This document shows positions 47,081 to 56,712 of a stretch of DNA of 64,000 nt, in pieces. Made by a program: the position numbers and the translations under genes. Numbering within the stretch: position 1 is the stretch's first letter; each line of letters starts with the position of its first letter. This stretch comes from Stutzerimonas stutzeri (lineage in GTDB: Bacteria; Pseudomonadota; Gammaproteobacteria; Pseudomonadales; Pseudomonadaceae), in assembly GCA_002345575.1 (NCBI GenBank), contig DDVX01000013.1:52975-116974 (forward strand), in the 5' to 3' direction. Below the pieces are notes generated by a model. The model was given only the letters and a program-made list of their open reading frames with translations, was not told where the DNA came from and made no database searches.

Positions 47081-47646
47081 AAGTGATCGCCGCCTGCGAA
47101 GTCCGTGGCCGCAATCGTAGCGACAGCCAGCTCAAGGCCGCTCTGGGCAACCATCTGACCAATCCGCCACGACGCACCGACCGCCTGACCCTGCTGGCGC
47201 TGCTCGCCGCTGCGCCGCTCAAGGCGCACATGCAGGCAGACAGCGGGCTCTACCTCGCCGCCACCTGGCCGGCACGACAGAACATGTTCGCCCTGCTGGA
47301 AAGCGTCTGCGCCCAGCACAAGCTGCCCAAGCCCTTCGAGTTCGTGAACAGCGTGAGCAATGCCGCGGGCTTTCATGTGGCACAGCAGTTGGGCTTGCAG
47401 GGGCCAAACCTGTTTATCGGCGCTGGCCCGCAAGTTTGGGGACATCTGCTCGACCTGGCCGGCAACGATCTTGAGCGCGCACAGGTACGCCAGGGCCTGG
47501 TGATACTGGTCGAGGAAGACCAGCAGGATGGGTTCAGCATTCAGGCGCTTGTCTTGGAGACGGGCGGCGACTCGCTGCGCGGGCGGGACTTCGCCTCGCT
47601 AAGCGGCACCGTCGAGGTGCTCCGGCTGGAGCTGGGGGCTGAATAG
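47077..47646 (+). CDS. Truncated, Cys-less ketosynthase-like protein
   Basis: This 189-residue protein keeps only the N-terminal half of a ketosynthase (LQGPNLFIGAGPQ aligns with the strand before the nucleophile). Where active enzymes have TACAS it has GAGPQ, so there is no catalytic Cys; the His motifs are absent. Such proteins act as chain-length-factor partners in type II systems. ATG overlaps the preceding stop (ATGA). The likely job is a partner of the upstream ketosynthase; inference. Confidence 0.66.
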   Translation: MKVIAACEVRGRNRSDSQLKAALGNHLTNPPRRTDRLTLLALLAAAPLKAHMQADSGLYLAATWPARQNMFALLESVCAQHKLPKPFEFVNSVSNAAGFHVAQQLGLQGPNLFIGAGPQVWGHLLDLAGNDLERAQVRQGLVILVEEDQQDGFSIQALVLETGGDSLRGRDFASLSGTVEVLRLELGAE

Positions 47647-47659
47647 TCCCCAGCCGAAG

Positions 47660-47693
47660 CAAAAGCTTCGCGCCGAGGGCGCCGCTGCCACAA
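47660..47693. repeat. REP-like unit, inverted copy
   Basis: GCAAAAGCTTCGCGCCGAGG followed by GCGCCGCTGCCACA is the inverse of the units at 29473 and 52911. It lies just past the acyl operon. Confidence 0.7.
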
Positions 47694-47754
47694 GAGAGTG
47701 TGCGCCGGGCCATTTTTTATGGGAGGCGAGCCCTCGCGACGAATGCAGACGGTC

Positions 47755-47870
47755 GTAGGGTGGATGTCGCTTCTTACATCCACCGCCCCTGTACTCGGTT
47801 GAGGGCCACCCGTGGATCGCCACCCGGTGGTTGACCAACCCGTGGATCGGTGAAGCGTGATCCACCCTAC
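47755..47870. repeat. Palindromic repeat element of 116 bases
   Basis: Perfect 11-bp inverted ends GTAGGGTGGAT and ATCCACCCTAC bracket imperfect copies of ACCCGTGGATCG. Related ends are seen near 25391 and 59644. No reading frame. Confidence 0.75.
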
Positions 47871-47880
47871 GCCAACCCCG

Positions 47881-47912
47881 AAAACAAAGAACCCCGCACA
47901 TGGCGGGGTTCT
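47881..47912 (-). terminator. Rho-independent terminator of metNIQ
   Basis: AGAACCCCGC / GCGGGGTTCT, 10-bp stem with 5-base loop, is followed on the minus strand by TTGTTTT. It lies 20 bases past the metQ stop. Confidence 0.85.
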
Positions 47913-47931
47913 GGTCACGCGCGGAAGTGAA

Positions 47932-48702
47932 TCAGAAGGCAGGAACCACTGCGCCCTGATACTTCTCGGTAATGAACTGGCGTACCTCTTCGCTGTGCAG
48001 CGCGGCAGCCAATTTCTGCATGGCCTCGCTGTCCTTGTTGTCCGGACGGGCGACGAGGATGTTCACGTAGGGCGAGTCGCTACCTTCGATGACCAGCGCG
48101 TCTTCGGTGGGGTTGAGCTTGGCTTCCAGCGCATAGTTGGTGTTGATCAGCGCCAGATCGACCTGGGTCAGCACGCGCGGCAGCGTGGCAGCTTCCAGCT
48201 CACGCACCTTGATGCCCTTGGGGTTGTCGGTGATGTCCTTCGGCGTGGCGGTAATGCCGGCGCCGTCCTTCAGACCGATCACACCGGCCTTGGCCAGCAG
48301 CAGCAGGGCGCGACCGCCGTTGGTGGCGTCGTTGGGGATCACCACGTTGGCGCCCTTGGGCAGCTCGTCCAGCGACTTGTGCTTGCTGGAGTAAGCGCCG
48401 AAAGGCTCGACATGTACGCCGGCAACGCTGACCAAGTCGGTGCCCTTGCCCTTGTTGAACTCATCAAGGTAAGGCTGGTGCTGGAAGAAGTTGGCATCCA
48501 GACGCTTTTCGGCGACTTGGATATTGGGCTGCACGTAGTCGGTAAAGACTTTCACGTTCAGCGTCACGCCCTGCTCGGCCAGCTTGGGTTTGACGAACTC
48601 CAGCAGCTCGGCGTGGGGCACGGCAGTGGCGGCTACGTTGAGCTCTGCAGCCTGGGCGGAAAAGGCCGCGACGGTGGCCAGGGCGGCAATCAGTTTTTTC
48701 AT
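47932..48702 (-). CDS. metQ: D-methionine ABC transporter substrate-binding protein
   Basis: This 256-residue periplasmic protein of the NlpA/MetQ family has a signal peptide (MKKLIAALATVAAFSAQA) without a lipobox Cys and the motif VAATAVPHAELLEFVKP. NFFQHQPYLDEFNK and NTNYALEAKLNPTEDAL are diagnostic. It works with MetN and MetI to import methionine. Some pseudomonads have two such systems. Confidence 0.92.
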   Translation of the reverse strand: MKKLIAALATVAAFSAQAAELNVAATAVPHAELLEFVKPKLAEQGVTLNVKVFTDYVQPNIQVAEKRLDANFFQHQPYLDEFNKGKGTDLVSVAGVHVEPFGAYSSKHKSLDELPKGANVVIPNDATNGGRALLLLAKAGVIGLKDGAGITATPKDITDNPKGIKVRELEAATLPRVLTQVDLALINTNYALEAKLNPTEDALVIEGSDSPYVNILVARPDNKDSEAMQKLAAALHSEEVRQFITEKYQGAVVPAF

Positions 48703-48757
48703 CGTACGGTTCCTTCGAAGGTGAGCGGGGTGCGAGTGTTCGCTCGCCCTGATGCGT

Positions 48758-49423
48758 TTATTTGCGCGAAAAATGCGTAACCAACCGGTCGCCGATGCTT
48801 TGCAATACCTGCACCAGCACCAGCAGCAGCACCACGGTGACCACCATTACGTCGGTCTGGAAGCGCTGGTAGCCGAAGCGGATCGCCAGGTCGCCAAGGC
48901 CGCCTGCACCAACCACACCGGCCATTGCAGTGTAAGACACCAGGGTGATGGCAGTGACGGTAACCGCAGCGATGATGCCCGGTCGCGCTTCCGGCAGCAA
49001 TGCGTTGAAAATGATCTGACGCGTCGTCGCCCCCATGGCCTGGGTCGCCTCGATGATGCCGCGATCCACCTCGCGCAGGGCGGTTTCCACCAGCCGCGCA
49101 AAGAAGGGTGCCGCGCCCACCACCAGCGGCGGAATCGCGCCGGCCACGCCCAGCGAGGTGCCGGTCAGTAGCACCGTGAAGGGAATCATCACGATCAGCA
49201 GGATGATGAACGGCAGCGAGCGCAGCACGTTGACCACAAATGACAGCGCGGCATACAACGGGCCGTTCTCGAACAGCTGACGCGGGCCGCTGAGAAACAG
49301 CAGCACGCCCAGCGGCAGGCCCAGCAGGATCGTGAACAGTAACGAGCCGCCGAGCATCAGCAGGGTGTCTAGCGTTGCCAGCCAGATTTCGTACCAATCT
49401 ACGTTAGTGAATAAGGCATCCAT
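48758..49423 (-). CDS. metI: D-methionine ABC transporter permease
   Basis: This 221-residue permease has five predicted spans and the conserved EAA loop (EATQAMGATTRQIIFNALLPE) that contacts MetN. The ATG overlaps the metN stop by 1 base. metQ follows after 55 bases in the same operon. Confidence 0.93.
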   Translation of the reverse strand: MDALFTNVDWYEIWLATLDTLLMLGGSLLFTILLGLPLGVLLFLSGPRQLFENGPLYAALSFVVNVLRSLPFIILLIVMIPFTVLLTGTSLGVAGAIPPLVVGAAPFFARLVETALREVDRGIIEATQAMGATTRQIIFNALLPEARPGIIAAVTVTAITLVSYTAMAGVVGAGGLGDLAIRFGYQRFQTDVMVVTVVLLLVLVQVLQSIGDRLVTHFSRK

Positions 49424-50430
49424 CAGCGCAGCACCTCCACATGCACATCGGCCTCATCGAAGCGCGTCAGCGCCGCCTCGATATCGCCGCCTACCAGCGC
49501 CAGGGTCAGCTGGCCATACGGTGTGTCTTTGATGCGGTCGATACGCCCAGAGAGGATCGAGAAATCCACCCCCGTGTCGCGCGCGACGCTGCCCAGCAGA
49601 GGCTGATAGGTGGAGTTGCCCTGGAAGGTCAGGCGCAGGATGCGCCCCGGCACGTGGGCGAAGTCGTCGCGCTGCTCGCTTTCATCCACCGCCTCGTCTT
49701 CGAGAACGAAGCGCTGGGTGGTGGGGTGCTGCGGATGCAGAAAAACGTCCGTCACCGCGCCCTGCTCGACGATCACCCCGCCGTCCATCACCGCCACGCG
49801 GTCGCAAACACGGCGGATCACGTCCATTTCATGGGTGATCAGCACGATGGTCAGGTTCAGCTCGCGGTTGATCTCCGCCAGCAGTTGCAACACCTGCGCG
49901 GTGGTCTGCGGATCGAGCGCACTGGTGGCTTCGTCACAAAGCAGAATATCCGGCTCGGTGGCCAGCGCACGCGCAATACCAACGCGCTGCTTCTGCCCGC
50001 CGGAGAGCTGCGCCGGATACTTGCGCGCATGATCTTCAAGGCCGACGCGCTGTAGCAGCGCGGCAACGCGGCGTTCAATATCGGCTTTCGAGTAGGTGCC
50101 GGCCAGACGCAGTGGCATGGCAACGTTGTCAGCTACGGTCTTGGACATCAGCAGGTTGAAGTGCTGGAAGATCATCCCGACGCGCTGGCGAAAGCGCCGC
50201 AAGCCGCTGGCGTCCAATGCGGTAACGTCTTCGTCATTGACCAGAATGCGCCCTCCGGAGGGCTCTTCCAGGCGGTTAATCAGGCGCAGCAGGGTGCTCT
50301 TGCCGGCACCGGAATGACCGATCAGGCCGAAGACCTCGCCGGACTCAATCCGCAGGTCGGTCGGCTGGATCGCTGGGATATCGCGGCCAGCAACCCGGTA
50401 GGTTTTATGGATGTCTTGGAATTCGATCAC
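49423..50430 (-). CDS. metN: D-methionine ABC transporter ATP-binding protein
   Basis: This 335-residue ATPase has Walker [25 protein letters not shown] and a C-terminal NIL (ACT-like) domain that senses methionine. The GTG start at 50430 is chosen because [16 protein letters not shown] is the conserved N-terminus; the open frame upstream is not conserved. First gene of metNIQ, divergent from katE. Confidence 0.95.
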   Translation of the reverse strand: MIEFQDIHKTYRVAGRDIPAIQPTDLRIESGEVFGLIGHSGAGKSTLLRLINRLEEPSGGRILVNDEDVTALDASGLRRFRQRVGMIFQHFNLLMSKTVADNVAMPLRLAGTYSKADIERRVAALLQRVGLEDHARKYPAQLSGGQKQRVGIARALATEPDILLCDEATSALDPQTTAQVLQLLAEINRELNLTIVLITHEMDVIRRVCDRVAVMDGGVIVEQGAVTDVFLHPQHPTTQRFVLEDEAVDESEQRDDFAHVPGRILRLTFQGNSTYQPLLGSVARDTGVDFSILSGRIDRIKDTPYGQLTLALVGGDIEAALTRFDEADVHVEVLR

Positions 50431-50690
50431 GGGCGAACCTTGTGGGTGCGACGTTCGTAGCCGATTTTCGGCGAAAGGCGGGCATTCTACCCGTTTGCCG
50501 TTCAGGTCGCTCGTCCGTGCCATTTCGATTGACGGGATACGTTGTCTCCCGCGCCAACGCAAATCACCGCGGGCGGCAACCTTGTGGGCCTTGGGTGGGT
50601 CACTTATCGGTACGCCGTGAATTGATCAGCTATTCAGCCCTTGGGGCCAGATCGTTTGCGATTCAGCTCATCTGCTAACCGAGGCCCATC

Positions 50691-52826
50691 ATGACGGACA
50701 AGACCCCCGAAAAAAGCGAGCTCGCCGGCACCGATACGGTAGACCGCGCCAATCACAACACCAAGCTCGATCAGCTGGAACAGTTTCGCAGCGACGCCAC
50801 TGGCGCGGCGCTGAGGACCAACCAGGGCGTGAAGATCGCGGACAACCAGAACACCCTCAAAGCCGGTGACCGTGGGCCTTCGCTGCTCGAAGATTTCATC
50901 ATGCGCGAAAAGCTCACTCATTTCGATCACGAGCGCATCCCCGAGCGCATCGTCCATGCTCGTGGCTCGGCAGCCCATGGCGTGTTCAGGAGCTACGGCG
51001 ACAACAGCTGGCTGACCAAGGCCTCGTTCCTGGCTGCCGAGGGCAAGGAAACACCGGTGTTCGTGCGTTTCTCGACGGTCCAGGGCTCGCGCGGCTCGGC
51101 CGATACGGTGCGTGACGTTCGCGGATTCGCCACCAAGTTCTATACCGACGAAGGCAACTTCGATCTGGTGGGCAACAACATGCCAGTGTTCTTCATCCAG
51201 GACGCGATCAAGTTTCCCGACTTCGTTCACGCGGTGAAACCCGAACCGCACAACGAGATTCCCCAGGCGCAGTCGGCCCACGACAGCTTCTGGGATTTCG
51301 TCTCGCTGACCCCGGAGTCGGCGCACATGGTGCTCTGGACCATGTCCGACCGCGCGCTGCCGCGCAGCTTCCGGGCTATGGAAGGCTTCGGCGTGCATAC
51401 CTTTCGCATGATCAACGCCGAAGGCACCAGCCGCTTCGTCAAGTTCCACTGGAAGCCGGTGGCGGGCGCCTTCTCGCTGGTCTGGGACGAGACGCTGAAG
51501 ATCGCCGGTAAGGACCCCGATTTCAACCGCCGCGACATGTGGGAATCCATCGAGATGGGCGATTACTTCGAGTGGGAGCTGGGCGTGCAGGTGGTCGAGG
51601 AGGCCGATGAGCACAAGTTTGACTTCGACCTGCTCGACCCGACCAAGATCATCCCCGAAGAGCTGGTGCCGGTGCAGAAGCTCGGCAAGATGACCCTTAA
51701 CCGCAACCCAGACAACTTCTTTGCCGAGACCGAGCAGGCCGCCTTCCACATCGGCCATATCGTGCCGGGCATCGACTTCACCAACGACCCGCTGCTGCAG
51801 GGCCGGCTGTTCTCCTACACCGATACCCAGCTGCTGCGTCTAGGAGGCCCGAACTTCCACGAGATCCCGATCAACCGCCCGGTCTGCCCCTTCCACAACA
51901 ACCAGCGCGACGCCTTCCACCGCCAGACCATCCACAAGGGCCGCGCCAACTACGAACCCAATTCCATCGACAACGGCTGGCCCAAGGAAACCCCACCGGC
52001 AGCGCAAGACGGCGGCTTCGAGAGCTACCCGGAGCGCGTCGAGGGCCATAAGATTCGTAATCGCAGCGAGTCGTTCGGCGACCACTTTTCCCAGGCCACG
52101 CTATTCTGGAACAGCATGAGTGAGCCTGAGAAGGAGCACATCATCGGTGCCTACACATTCGAGCTGGGCAAGGTCGAGCGGGTGTTCATCCGCGAGCGTC
52201 AGGTCAACGAGATCCTCGCCAACATCGACCTGGTGCTGGCCCGTCGCGTTGCCGAGAACCTCGGCCTGCCGGCCCCCAGCGCACCGAGCGTGACGCCGAA
52301 AATCCCGACACCGCAAAGCTCGCCAGCTCTGAGCCTGATGAACCATGTGCCGGGCAATATCAAATCGCGCAAGATCGCCATTCTGGTGGCCAACGGCGTG
52401 GATGGCGCAGCGATCGATACGTTCAAAAGCAAACTGGCCAGGGAAGGTGCGCTGGCCAAGATCATTGGCCCGTCGCCCGCACCGGTTAAGACCTCCGACG
52501 GCCAGATGCTGGTGGTCGATGCGGCCATGGACGGCATGCCATCAGTGATGTTCGACGCGGTGTTCGTCCCCGGCGGCGCCGATGCCGCTGCAGCCATGGC
52601 ACAGTCTGGCGAGGCCAAACACTATCTGCTCGAGGCCTATAAGCATCTGAAGCCGGTGGTGGTCATTGGTGAGGCGCGGCCGTTACTGGCGTCGCTTAAT
52701 CTGGTGCCCGATGCCGGCCTGCTGGAAGGCGCCGATGTGGATGCGGTGTTCGCAGGCTTTGTCACAGCGCTCGGTCAGCATCGTATCTGGGCACGGGAAG
52801 CGGCAGCCAAGGCGGTGCCGGCGTAG
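50691..52826 (+). CDS. katE: Monofunctional catalase HPII, large-subunit type
   Basis: This 711-residue haem catalase destroys H2O2. The catalytic His lies in [12 protein letters not shown] and the Asn in LVGNNMPVF; the proximal Tyr region is [14 protein letters not shown]. The C-terminal 150 residues ([18 protein letters not shown]) form the flavodoxin/GATase-like domain typical of large-subunit catalases. GAGG precedes the ATG. It is often RpoS-dependent in Pseudomonas; no promoter was read here. No signal peptide is seen, so it is cytosolic. Confidence 0.97.
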   Translation: MTDKTPEKSELAGTDTVDRANHNTKLDQLEQFRSDATGAALRTNQGVKIADNQNTLKAGDRGPSLLEDFIMREKLTHFDHERIPERIVHARGSAAHGVFRSYGDNSWLTKASFLAAEGKETPVFVRFSTVQGSRGSADTVRDVRGFATKFYTDEGNFDLVGNNMPVFFIQDAIKFPDFVHAVKPEPHNEIPQAQSAHDSFWDFVSLTPESAHMVLWTMSDRALPRSFRAMEGFGVHTFRMINAEGTSRFVKFHWKPVAGAFSLVWDETLKIAGKDPDFNRRDMWESIEMGDYFEWELGVQVVEEADEHKFDFDLLDPTKIIPEELVPVQKLGKMTLNRNPDNFFAETEQAAFHIGHIVPGIDFTNDPLLQGRLFSYTDTQLLRLGGPNFHEIPINRPVCPFHNNQRDAFHRQTIHKGRANYEPNSIDNGWPKETPPAAQDGGFESYPERVEGHKIRNRSESFGDHFSQATLFWNSMSEPEKEHIIGAYTFELGKVERVFIRERQVNEILANIDLVLARRVAENLGLPAPSAPSVTPKIPTPQSSPALSLMNHVPGNIKSRKIAILVANGVDGAAIDTFKSKLAREGALAKIIGPSPAPVKTSDGQMLVVDAAMDGMPSVMFDAVFVPGGADAAAAMAQSGEAKHYLLEAYKHLKPVVVIGEARPLLASLNLVPDAGLLEGADVDAVFAGFVTALGQHRIWAREAAAKAVPA

Positions 52827-52910
52827 GCGCCTTTTCCTTTCGGTAATTCTGCGACCCGCTATCGCCGCGGGGTCGAGTCTCCCACAGGCTCGGTGTATTC
52901 ACCGCCAGCT

Positions 52911-52947
52911 TTTGTGGGAGGCCCGCCCTCGGGGCGAAGCTTTTGAT
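52911..52947. repeat. REP-like unit
   Basis: TTTGTGGGAGGCCCGCCCTC followed by GGGGCGAAGCTTTTGATT shares the palindrome and flanks of the unit at 29473. Confidence 0.75.
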
Positions 52948-52967
52948 TGTTGCGCTCGCAAGCGCCA

Positions 52968-53468
52968 TCAGCTTTCGCCTTTCAGCTCTCGCCAGTGCAG
53001 AAACAGGCGCAGGTCGAATTCAATCTGGCCGTAGCCGGGCAGAATGTGTTCGCACAGCTTGTAGAAGGCGCGGTTGTGGTCGCTTTCACGCAGGTGCGCC
53101 AGCTCGTGGACCACGATCATTTTCAGAAACTCCGGCGCGGCCTCGCGGAACAGCGCGGCCACACGGATTTCCTTCTTCGCCTTTAGCTTTCCGCCCTGCA
53201 CCCGTGACACCGCCGTATGCAGGCCAAGGGCACGGTGTGTGAGGTCAAGACGGTTGTCGTAGAGCACCTTGTCGATGGACGGTGCGCTTTTCAGATGCGT
53301 CTGCCTGAGCTGTTGCACATAGCCATACAGCGCCTTGTCGCTCTGTAACTCGTGACGGCCGGGATAGCGCTGCGCGAGATAATCGCCCAGGCGATCCTCG
53401 GCGATCAGCTGACGCACTTGCTGCAGCAGCGGTTCGGGATACCCGCGCAGGTATTTCAGATCGCCCAT
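52968..53468 (-). CDS. YgjP-like metallopeptidase domain protein (DUF45)
   Basis: This 166-residue protein has the zinc motif HELAHLRESDH, with the third ligand region (FYKLCEHILPGYG) after it, as in YgjP/WLM-type zincins. The N-terminus has KYLRGYPEPLLQQVRQLI. The ATG at 53468 is the family start. It lies directly downstream of znuB (4-base gap) at the end of the zinc operon, which suggests a link to zinc supply, but that is only context. Substrate unknown. Confidence 0.82.
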   Translation of the reverse strand: MGDLKYLRGYPEPLLQQVRQLIAEDRLGDYLAQRYPGRHELQSDKALYGYVQQLRQTHLKSAPSIDKVLYDNRLDLTHRALGLHTAVSRVQGGKLKAKKEIRVAALFREAAPEFLKMIVVHELAHLRESDHNRAFYKLCEHILPGYGQIEFDLRLFLHWRELKGES

Positions 53469-53472
53469 GACT

Positions 53473-54258
53473 TCAGGCCCGTTTCGGCCAGGCGAAGCTG
53501 AGCAGGAACAGCGCGGCGGCGCTGACCACGATGGACGGCCCGGCCGGAGTGTCTTCATACCAGGACAGCGTCAGCCCCAGGCATACCGCGACGATGCCCA
53601 GCAGGCTCGCGCCCAACGCCATCTGTTCCGGCGTACGCGCATGGCGCTGCGCCGCGGCGGCAGGAATGATCAGCAGAGACGTGATCAGCAGCACGCCGAC
53701 AATCTTCATCGCCACCGCAATTACCACGGCAATCAGCAGCATCAGCGCCAGGCGAATGCCGGCCACCGGCAAGCCTTCGACCCTGGCTAGTTCCTCGTGC
53801 ACGGTAATCGCCAGCAGAGGCCGCCACAGCGGGATCAGCATCAGCAGTACCAAGGCGCTGCCACCGATGATCCAGGCCAGGTCGGTCGGACCGACGGCGA
53901 GCAAATCGCCGAACAGATAGCCCATCAGATCGATGCGCACATCTTTCATGAAGCTCAGCGAGACCAGGCCAAGCGACAGCGTGCTGTGCGCAAGGATGCC
54001 CAACAGGGTGTCGGACGCCAGCGGCTGGCGTTGCTGCAGGGTCACCAGCAACAGCGCCAGCAATACGCAGCCGACGGTCACCGCCAGGGTCAGGTTGACG
54101 TCGAGCATCAGCCCCAGGGCGACGCCGAACAGTGCCGCGTGGGACAGGGTGTCACCAAAATAGGCCATGCGCCGCCAGACGACGAAGCTGCCGAGCGGGC
54201 CGGCCACCAGCGCCAGGGCGAGGCCGGCAAGCAGTGCATTGAGAAGAAAGTCAGGCAT
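53473..54258 (-). CDS. znuB: Zinc ABC transporter permease
   Basis: This 261-residue permease of the ABC-3 (metal) family has about eight hydrophobic segments and a conserved GPLGSFVVWRRMAYFGDTLS motif near the start. It works with ZnuC and ZnuA for high-affinity zinc uptake. The start abuts the znuC stop. Confidence 0.94.
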   Translation of the reverse strand: MPDFLLNALLAGLALALVAGPLGSFVVWRRMAYFGDTLSHAALFGVALGLMLDVNLTLAVTVGCVLLALLLVTLQQRQPLASDTLLGILAHSTLSLGLVSLSFMKDVRIDLMGYLFGDLLAVGPTDLAWIIGGSALVLLMLIPLWRPLLAITVHEELARVEGLPVAGIRLALMLLIAVVIAVAMKIVGVLLITSLLIIPAAAAQRHARTPEQMALGASLLGIVAVCLGLTLSWYEDTPAGPSIVVSAAALFLLSFAWPKRA

Positions 54259-55046
54259 CAGTGTTTACAATTCGGGCCATGGACGTGGGCCGGGCCATGA
54301 ATGGTCAGGCCTGCTTTAACCACTCCGCCATCCAGGTCGTGAGCGTGGTCGTGATGATGGTGATAGATCGCCAAACTGCGGGCATCCTTACCGAACAGCT
54401 CAATGAAGGCCGGATCGTTGCTGACCTGCTCGGGATGTCCCGAGCAGCAGACGTGGCGATTGAGACAGACCACCTGATCGGTGGCGCTCATCACCAGATG
54501 CAGGTCATGGGAGACCATCAGCACACCGCAACCATGGCGCTCGCGCAGGGTGCTGATCAGCCGGTACAGCTCGGCCTGGCCGGCCACATCGACGCCCTGC
54601 ACCGGCTCGTCCAGCACCAGCAGCTGTGGTTCGCGCAACAGCGCACGGGCCAGCAGCACGCGCTGCATTTCGCCACCGGAAATCCGCTGCAGCGGACTGT
54701 CGATGACATGCGCAGCGCCCACTTCAGCCAATGCCGCCAAGGCGCGCTCACGCGCCACGCCGGGCACCAGTCGCAGGAAGCGCAGTACCGACAACGGCAG
54801 GGTGGCGTCCACATGCAGCTTCTGCGGCATATAGCCAATACGCAGTTTCGGCTGCCGCCAGACGTCGCCGCGATCCGGCTTGAGCAGGCCCAGCACCACG
54901 CGTACCAGGGTGGTCTTACCGGCGCCGTTGGGGCCGATCAGGGTGACGATTTCGCCGCGATTGACCTCCAGCCGCGCGCCTTCCAGCACGTTCTGGCTGG
55001 CGAAACGCACATGGATGTCCTCCAGCTTGAGCAGTGCCTCACTCAT
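54258..55046 (-). CDS. znuC: Zinc ABC transporter ATP-binding protein
   Basis: This 262-residue ATPase has Walker [12 protein letters not shown], signature [16 protein letters not shown] and Walker [14 protein letters not shown] His-rich C-terminus ([14 protein letters not shown] and [13 protein letters not shown]) may bind zinc. It overlaps zur by 4 bases and znuB by 1 base, so zur-znuC-znuB is one operon. Confidence 0.95.
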   Translation of the reverse strand: MSEALLKLEDIHVRFASQNVLEGARLEVNRGEIVTLIGPNGAGKTTLVRVVLGLLKPDRGDVWRQPKLRIGYMPQKLHVDATLPLSVLRFLRLVPGVARERALAALAEVGAAHVIDSPLQRISGGEMQRVLLARALLREPQLLVLDEPVQGVDVAGQAELYRLISTLRERHGCGVLMVSHDLHLVMSATDQVVCLNRHVCCSGHPEQVSNDPAFIELFGKDARSLAIYHHHHDHAHDLDGGVVKAGLTIHGPAHVHGPNCKH

Positions 55047-55543
55047 GCTGCACGCCGGCAGGGCGCGCAGAGGCCGACCACTTCCACGATCTGCCCCTCG
55101 ACGCTGAAATCCACCGTACCCGCGGCGGTAACGATGGCTTCGGCAATCGTCGGCTGCTCCAGCTCGATGGCCGTCTGGCAGCCACGGCAGATGAGAAACT
55201 GGCCCTGGTGGGGGTACTCGGGACGATTGCAGCCGATGAAGGCGTTGAGCGAGGCGATGCGATGCACCAAGCCGTTTTCCTGGAGGAAATCCAGCGCTCG
55301 GTAGACCGTCGGCGGCGCGGCGCGTCGGCCATCCTGCTCACTCAGCACGGCGAGGATATCGTAGGCGCCCAGCGGCTTGTGGCTCTGCCAGACCAACTCC
55401 AGCACGCGCTTGCGCAGGGCGGTCAGGCGCACACCCTGGCGCGCGCAGAGCGTATCGGCTTCGGCCAGCGCGTGGCTGACACAATGATCGTGGTCATGTG
55501 GCCTGCAGGCCAGCGGAGTCTTGGGCATGGGCAGCGACGTCAT
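55043..55543 (-). CDS. zur: Zinc uptake regulator Zur (Fur family)
   Basis: This 166-residue Fur-family repressor has an N-terminal winged helix ([46 protein letters not shown]) and a C-terminal metal domain with two CxxC motifs (ICRGCQ and LCAPCR) that hold structural zinc. The first 20 residues include HDHDHC. It represses znuA and its own operon when zinc is present. Confidence 0.94.
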   Translation of the reverse strand: MTSLPMPKTPLACRPHDHDHCVSHALAEADTLCARQGVRLTALRKRVLELVWQSHKPLGAYDILAVLSEQDGRRAAPPTVYRALDFLQENGLVHRIASLNAFIGCNRPEYPHQGQFLICRGCQTAIELEQPTIAEAIVTAAGTVDFSVEGQIVEVVGLCAPCRRAA

Positions 55544-55552
55544 GATGAAGAG

Positions 55553-55567
55553 ACGTTATTATGTACC
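55553..55567. promoter_or_regulatory. Possible Zur operator in the zur-znuA gap
   Basis: ACGTTATTATGTACC resembles the Zur palindrome (GTTAT-n-ATAAC type) only in part. It sits in the 48-base space between the divergent zur and znuA starts, the expected operator position. Confidence 0.45.
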
Positions 55568-55591
55568 AATTCAGACTTTCGAGTGCTGCCC

Positions 55592-56548
55592 GTGATCCGT
55601 CTTTTTTCTTTTCCGCTGTTTATTGCGCTGCTGATCGGCGCTACACCTGCCCAGGCCGAACTTCAGGTGCTGACCAGCATCAAGCCGCTGCAGCTGATTG
55701 CCACTGCTGTACAGGACGGTGTCGGCGATGCCGATGTACTGCTGCCGGCCAGTGCTTCGGCGCACCACTACACATTGCGCCCATCCGACGTACGGCGCCT
55801 GCAGGAAGCGTCGCTATTCTATTGGGTCGGCCCCGATCTGGAGAACTTCCTCCCCCGCGCGCTGAATGCGCGCCAAGGCCCGAGCGTTGCGCTGCAGGAA
55901 TTGCCGGGGCTGACGCTGCGACATTTCGGCGAGGCTCATGCCCACGATCACGAACATGAGCGCGCCCACAGCCATGAACACGACGACCATGGTCATGACG
56001 ACGCCCATGACCACGACCACCGCCCCGGCAGCCTCGACGCACATCTCTGGCTGCTGCCGGCCAATGCGCGGGTGATCGCCGAGCGCATGGCTGCCGACTT
56101 CGCTGCCGCGGACCCTGCCAACGCCGAGCGCTACCAGGCCAACAGCACCGCCTTCGCCGGGCGCATCGAAGCGCTGGATCAACGCCTCCGCCAGCGCCTT
56201 TCCAAGGTGCAGAACAAACCCTTCTTCGTCTTCCACCAGGCCTACGACTACTTCGAGGCCGCCTACGGCCTGAGCCATCGCGGCGTCTTCAGTGTCGGCA
56301 GCGAAGTGCAGCCTGGCGCTCGCCACGTCGCCGCCATGCGCGAGCGCCTGCAACAAGCCGGCCCCAGCTGCGTGTTCAGCGAGCCACCCACCCGCCCGCG
56401 CCTGGCTGAAACCCTGACCAACGGCCTGCCGGTGAAGATGGCCGAACTGGATGTACTTGGGGTTGAGCAAAAGGTAGATGCTCAAGGCTACGAACGGCTG
56501 ATCGAAGAGCTAGGATCGACTCTGGCAACCTGCCTGGAGTCGCTCTGA
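55592..56548 (+). CDS. znuA: High-affinity zinc ABC transporter substrate-binding protein
   Basis: This 318-residue periplasmic protein has a signal peptide MIRLFSFPLFIALLIGATPA with cleavage after AQA. The zinc ligand His lies in PASASAHHYTLRPSDV, a His/Asp-rich loop follows (HAHDHEHERAHSHEHDDHGH), and HQAYDYFEAAYGLS and EPPTRPRLAETL complete the ZnuA pattern. The start is the GTG at 55592; a GTG 3 codons upstream (55583) is also open. The open frame further upstream lies inside the divergent zur gene. Confidence 0.93.
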   Translation: MIRLFSFPLFIALLIGATPAQAELQVLTSIKPLQLIATAVQDGVGDADVLLPASASAHHYTLRPSDVRRLQEASLFYWVGPDLENFLPRALNARQGPSVALQELPGLTLRHFGEAHAHDHEHERAHSHEHDDHGHDDAHDHDHRPGSLDAHLWLLPANARVIAERMAADFAAADPANAERYQANSTAFAGRIEALDQRLRQRLSKVQNKPFFVFHQAYDYFEAAYGLSHRGVFSVGSEVQPGARHVAAMRERLQQAGPSCVFSEPPTRPRLAETLTNGLPVKMAELDVLGVEQKVDAQGYERLIEELGSTLATCLESL

Positions 56549-56712
56549 CGGGCGGTTTTCGGCTCGTATTGGCGCCGCCTCTACACGGTTGCCATTGATC
56601 TGGAGCTCGGCATTTGTGCGCGGTTTACATTTCGGTAGTGCGCGCCCACTGCCTATGGATGGCATAATCTCCGTTTTTTAATCTGACCTACGATACTAAG
56701 GGTGCGCAGCGC

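Noticed and set aside
56549..56712. Cobalamin riboswitch upstream of nrdJa
   Set aside because: The 164-base gap is short and shows neither a B12-box nor the expected long fold; it would need a covariance search to exclude.
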